The position numbers and the translations under genes were made by a program. From JAKATY01 sp038876335 (lineage in GTDB: Archaea > Micrarchaeota > Micrarchaeia > Micrarchaeales > Micrarchaeaceae), in assembly GCA_038876335.1 (NCBI GenBank), contig JAVYYS010000019.1, forward strand, positions 1 through 9,878: a DNA stretch of 9,878 nt. Reading direction: 5' to 3'. Every line of letters starts with the position of its first letter. Position 1 is the first letter of the stretch. Below the pieces are notes generated by a model that was not told the origin of the DNA, made no database searches, and saw only the letters and a program-made list of their open reading frames with translations. Below, piece by piece: positions 7,278 through 9,878 of the stretch.

Positions 7278-8312
7278 ATGGAAAAGAACTCCGGGGGTAC
7301 TTCGGCAGTTAATACTCCCATTGACCTAGTTACAGGAGCTACAAGCAGGCTTGGCTCACTTGTAGCAAAAAAGCTCATAGGCCTGGGGCATGATGTGCGT
7401 GTAATAGTACGCAGAGACCCCTCTTCGAGCGAGGAATGGAAGCACCTATCCCCAGGAGTAAAGCCCTATATCGCAGATTTAACTTTGAAGAAGGCTTCTG
7501 ACGAAGAGGTTCTGAAGAGGGCGTGCGCGGGAGTAAACAACATTTTCCATACGGCGAGCGCAGTTTATAATTACAAACATACCTACGATGAGTTCATAGA
7601 GACGAATGTAGTAGGCACGGAAAATCTAATAAATGCAGCTCTAGCCGCAAACTCCGGCAAAGCAATGCGCTTCATCTGTGCAGGCAGTGTAAGCGTATAT
7701 GGATATAGAAGGCCAAACGAGGTGCTTGACGAAGAATCAGAGACGCATCCGGAAAGCAACTACTCTAAGAGCAAGCTTATGCAGGAAGAGGTGATAAAAG
7801 CCTACAGCGAGGCCAACCGCGAACTCAGGTACACTATACTCCGCTACAGCACCCTTTACGGCCCAGGCTATGAGGAATCATTTTTCAAAATCTTCAAGCT
7901 GTTGGAGGAGGGCAAGCTGAGGTATATAGGCGATGGCAACAACCACCTCGCGCTTCTACATGTCAATGACGCCGCTGAAGCGATGGTCGCTGTTTCAGAA
8001 AGTTCCAAAAGCATTAATGAGATCTATAATGTTTCTGACGGAGATACGCATACAGTGCGCAGCCTCTACGAATTTGCTGCAAAGCTGCTCAATGTTCCGC
8101 CTCCGAAAAGAAGGGTCTCCGGAACAATGGCGCGCATAGGCAGCAGGTTCGCAGGTCTCAAGTATGATGAATTCGAGTTCGTAACCAGCGATAGGATAAT
8201 TAACATAAGCAAGCTCATAAAAGATATAGGTTTCAGGCCTCGGATAAGCATAGAAGAGGGCGGCGGAGAGCTGATAGGCGAGTTTCTGAAGACACACCAT
8301 TATGTGATATAG
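7278..8312 (+). CDS. NAD(P)-dependent epimerase/dehydratase family protein (extended SDR)
   Basis: This 344-residue protein fits the extended short-chain dehydrogenase/reductase family. Members act on nucleotide sugars, steroids or flavonoids using NAD(P) in a Rossmann fold. The nucleotide-binding motif is VTGATSRLG (18-26), but the middle Gly of the usual GxxGxxG is Ser23. Other marks are HTASAV (91-96), the NVVGTENL strand-helix segment (110-117), CAGSVSVYG (134-142) with the likely catalytic Ser, and the YxxxK pair Tyr162/Lys166. LRYSTLYGPG (188-197), IGDGNNHLALLHVNDAA (217-233) and IYNVSD (249-254) follow, typical of the 3-beta-HSD/dihydroflavonol-reductase/UDP-sugar-epimerase branch. Length is normal, with about 14 extra residues before the first strand. 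It begins 6 bases after the PRODH-like stop and ends 48 bases before the primase start region. The substrate cannot be told; sugar modification for surface glycans is one possibility, inferred only from the glycoprotein upstream. Confidence 0.88.
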   Translation: MEKNSGGTSAVNTPIDLVTGATSRLGSLVAKKLIGLGHDVRVIVRRDPSSSEEWKHLSPGVKPYIADLTLKKASDEEVLKRACAGVNNIFHTASAVYNYKHTYDEFIETNVVGTENLINAALAANSGKAMRFICAGSVSVYGYRRPNEVLDEESETHPESNYSKSKLMQEEVIKAYSEANRELRYTILRYSTLYGPGYEESFFKIFKLLEEGKLRYIGDGNNHLALLHVNDAAEAMVAVSESSKSINEIYNVSDGDTHTVRSLYEFAAKLLNVPPPKRRVSGTMARIGSRFAGLKYDEFEFVTSDRIINISKLIKDIGFRPRISIEEGGGELIGEFLKTHHYVI

Positions 8313-8360
8313 TAAGTCGTAGCGCAAAAACTTTTCCTGCCAGATTCTTGCGTATAAAAC

Positions 8361-8365
8361 GTGAT
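8361..8365 (+). promoter_or_regulatory. GTGAT ribosome-binding motif deciding the primase start
   Basis: GTGAT begins a run of four in-frame start codons, GTG ATG ATG ATG (8361-8372). Used as a Shine-Dalgarno element it would place the start at ATG 8370, 4 bases downstream. This is close to the 5-base spacing before the preceding gene. TATAAAA (8353-8359) just upstream is too near the starts to serve as their TATA box unless initiation lies inside the coding region. Confidence 0.4.
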
Positions 8366-9545
8366 GATGATGGATGCAGTTTCTGCGCGCACAATGCAAG
8401 AGCTGTTGAAAAAATACTATTCTAGCCACTACTCATTAGTAAATCCAAGCCATGTTTCTGAGAGGGAGTTTGGCTTCGGTGACTTTGAAAGCAAGATCTT
8501 ATTCAGGCACAAGGCTTTTGCTGATATACAGGAGCTGCATAGCTATTTACGGGAAAACGCCCCTCCTTACGCTTCATACTCTTCAGCATACTATAGGTTT
8601 CCAGCCGCAAGACCTATGGAAAATAAGAGAAGTATAGGGGCCGAAATGGTTTTTGACCTAGATGCTTCGGATCTGCACCTTTCATGCCAGAAGGAACATG
8701 GAGTAAGTTGGGTGTGCGAAAATTGCCTTTCTTCAGTAAAAAGGGAAACTATGCGGCTTATAGAGGATTTTCTAGTTCCAGATTTCGGATTCTCAAAAGA
8801 TGAGCTTAGCATAAATTTCAGTGGTAACAGGGGTTACCATGTACATGTATACTCAGCAGCCGTGCTGGAGCTATCTCCAGAGCAAAGGCGCGAGATAAGT
8901 TCATACATCTCGGCCGCGGAGCTTGACCCACTCTCTATCTTTCCAACTTTGGGCCTTCGCGGCGTTCCCCTGCGCGGTCCAAAGCCTACGGACAAGGGGT
9001 GGGGAGGAAAAGTTGCCCGCGCATTTATAAGCAGCCTCAACGGCGGACTGCCTTCCTTGATGGAACTTGGTATAGAGAAAAGTGTTGCCAGTGCACTTCT
9101 TAGGAAGCGCGCTGAAGTTATACTAGGGATAACTACCGGCAATTGGGATATCCTTAACATACAGAAAAAAGCAGAGTTCTGGTCTGCAGTGGTGAAACGG
9201 ATAGGCATAAGCCAGAGCGATTCTATAGACAGAAATGTGACAAACGACCCCTCTCATCTGATAAGGCTTGAAAACACAATCCACGGAGGAAGCGGGCTCG
9301 TTGCAAAGAAGCTTAGCTTTATGGAGTTTGAGAAGTTCAGGCCGATGGAGGACTCAATTGCATTTGGGGAAGAACCTATTGTAGTAAACGTAAGCAGCGC
9401 ACCAAAATTCTTTATGAAAGGGCTAGAGTTCGGCCCCTACTCGAACCAGACTATAGAGCTGCCGGCATATGCCGCGGCATATCTGGTGCTGAAGGAGAAG
9501 GCAACGGTCGGTGAGCCAAACGCTTACCGTGTGAAAAAATTATAG
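8361..9545 (+). CDS. priS: DNA primase small (catalytic) subunit PriS
   Basis: PriS is the catalytic subunit of the archaeal/eukaryotic-type primase, making RNA primers with the large subunit PriL. The coordinates give the longest form (394 residues from GTG); the real start is probably ATG 8370, losing three residues. Family marks are in order: EREFGFGDF (34-42), NAPPYASYSSAYYRFP (66-81), and MVFDLDASDL (96-105) with metal-binding Asp99 and Asp101. The zinc-knuckle ligands are Cys109, His113, Cys119 and Cys122. INFSGNRGYHVHVYS (151-165) is the nucleotide-binding SGxRGYH motif. SIDRNVTNDPSHLIRL (288-303) carries the third catalytic Asp, probably Asp290, and IHGGSGL (307-313) holds the conserved His308. 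The usual LPGSLHGKTG appears here as LENTIHGGSG. All catalytic residues seem intact, so it is probably functional and essential. It is slightly longer than many archaeal PriS proteins, with a tail after about 345. It follows the epimerase gene by 48 bases and may be cotranscribed with it. Confidence 0.95.
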   Translation: MMMMDAVSARTMQELLKKYYSSHYSLVNPSHVSEREFGFGDFESKILFRHKAFADIQELHSYLRENAPPYASYSSAYYRFPAARPMENKRSIGAEMVFDLDASDLHLSCQKEHGVSWVCENCLSSVKRETMRLIEDFLVPDFGFSKDELSINFSGNRGYHVHVYSAAVLELSPEQRREISSYISAAELDPLSIFPTLGLRGVPLRGPKPTDKGWGGKVARAFISSLNGGLPSLMELGIEKSVASALLRKRAEVILGITTGNWDILNIQKKAEFWSAVVKRIGISQSDSIDRNVTNDPSHLIRLENTIHGGSGLVAKKLSFMEFEKFRPMEDSIAFGEEPIVVNVSSAPKFFMKGLEFGPYSNQTIELPAYAAAYLVLKEKATVGEPNAYRVKKL

Positions 9546-9582
9546 CCCCGCGCAAATTACAGCAGATACGGCAATCCTTAAC

Positions 9583-9598
9583 CCGAAAGTAGTTTCGG
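9583..9598. terminator. Hairpin between convergent genes, possible bidirectional terminator
   Basis: CCGAAA (9583-9588) pairs with TTTCGG (9593-9598) around a GTAG loop, with CTTTAT following. It sits in the 89-base gap between the primase stop and the convergent gene's stop, where a terminator for either strand is expected. Archaeal termination depends mostly on T-runs, and the run here is only three Ts, so support is modest. Confidence 0.35.
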
Positions 9599-9634
9599 CT
9601 TTATGTGAAACAAACGGATCTGGCATATGTAGAA

Positions 9635-9878
9635 CTATTCAATCCTCAGAAGAAGCGTCTCCTCTACCATGCTTTTTGCGCTTAGCGTTGCCTTGCGTGA
9701 TTCTGGTCCTATCTGTCCTCCTATAAAATCTATGTATCTGTTCACATAGCTTGGCGGTATCTCGGTATCTATTCTCTCGCCGTTTGTATCGGAGATGAAC
9801 GGCTCTATTCCTGTCTGCTTGTAAACCGCTCTTGCAAGCGCGTATGCCGCATTTACCATTGCCTGCTCCTTGTCAGGC
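9635..9878 (-). CDS. C-terminal part of an unrecognised protein (5' partial)
   Basis: On the minus strand the frame is open from the window edge to TAG at 9637-9635, giving 81 residues. The ATG at 9859-9857 is in frame, but the reading continues upstream of it (PDKEQAM), so it need not be the start and the gene probably extends past 9878. The visible part has a likely helix (DKEQAMVNAAYALARAVYKQ), a segment FISDTNGERIDTEIPP, then FIGGQIGPESRKATLSAK and a charged final helix MVEETLLLRIE. It looks like a soluble globular domain; I saw no membrane segment or known motif. It converges on the primase gene. Its composition is protein-like and no plus-strand gene competes, supporting a real gene. 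Confidence 0.6.
   Translation of the reverse strand, partial: PDKEQAMVNAAYALARAVYKQTGIEPFISDTNGERIDTEIPPSYVNRYIDFIGGQIGPESRKATLSAKSMVEETLLLRIE

Noticed and set aside
8361..8461. GTGATGA as C box of a C/D guide RNA with CTGA at 8458
   Set aside because: The spacing of about 95 bases is too long, internal boxes are missing, and the sequence is primase coding.
9464..9473. Palindrome GGCATATGCC as an operator
   Set aside because: It falls inside the primase coding region and arises from repeated Ala-Tyr codons.

Overview
The window looks archaeal. The firmest evidence is a eukaryote/archaeal-type DNA primase small subunit (PriS) near the right end. TATA-like boxes and GTGAT ribosome-binding motifs, which pair with the usual archaeal 16S rRNA 3' end, fit this. 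The moderate GC content, short gaps and a huge Asn/Tyr/Ser-rich, sequon-rich surface protein would suit a small-genome DPANN-type archaeon such as a Micrarchaeota member. That lineage is inference, not demonstrated.

Layout. (1) 1-4854, +: the C-terminal 1617 residues of a giant secreted surface protein whose start lies left of the window. It has beta-propeller-like repeats, an Ig-like domain, many N-glycosylation sequons and a C-terminal membrane anchor. (2) 4856-6004, +: one base later, a 382-residue membrane protein with a Gly/basic-rich segment and a long charged coiled coil; it was not recognised. Together they look like an operon for a cell-surface structure. (3) 6005-6261: a mostly non-coding gap with TATA-like boxes. 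(4) 6262-7271, +: a proline dehydrogenase (PRODH)-family protein split between two frames by an apparent one-base lesion in an A5 run at 6370-6374. The N-terminal helices are in one frame and the rest in another, and several catalytic residues also seem replaced. (5) 7278-8312, +: an extended-SDR NAD(P)-dependent epimerase/dehydratase-like protein, 6 bases after the PRODH stop. (6) 8361-9545, +: the primase small subunit, essential for replication. (7) 9635-9878, -: the C-terminal end of an unrecognised convergent gene, separated from the primase by a short hairpin that may be a terminator.

Functionally, the left half is a surface module (anchored giant protein plus membrane coiled-coil partner). 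The middle and right are a compact run of metabolic and replication genes with no clear shared pathway. I saw no rRNA, recognisable tRNA, CRISPR array, insertion sequence or phage gene. The most unusual signals are the two-frame, active-site-divergent PRODH and the giant-protein/coiled-coil pair of unknown function.
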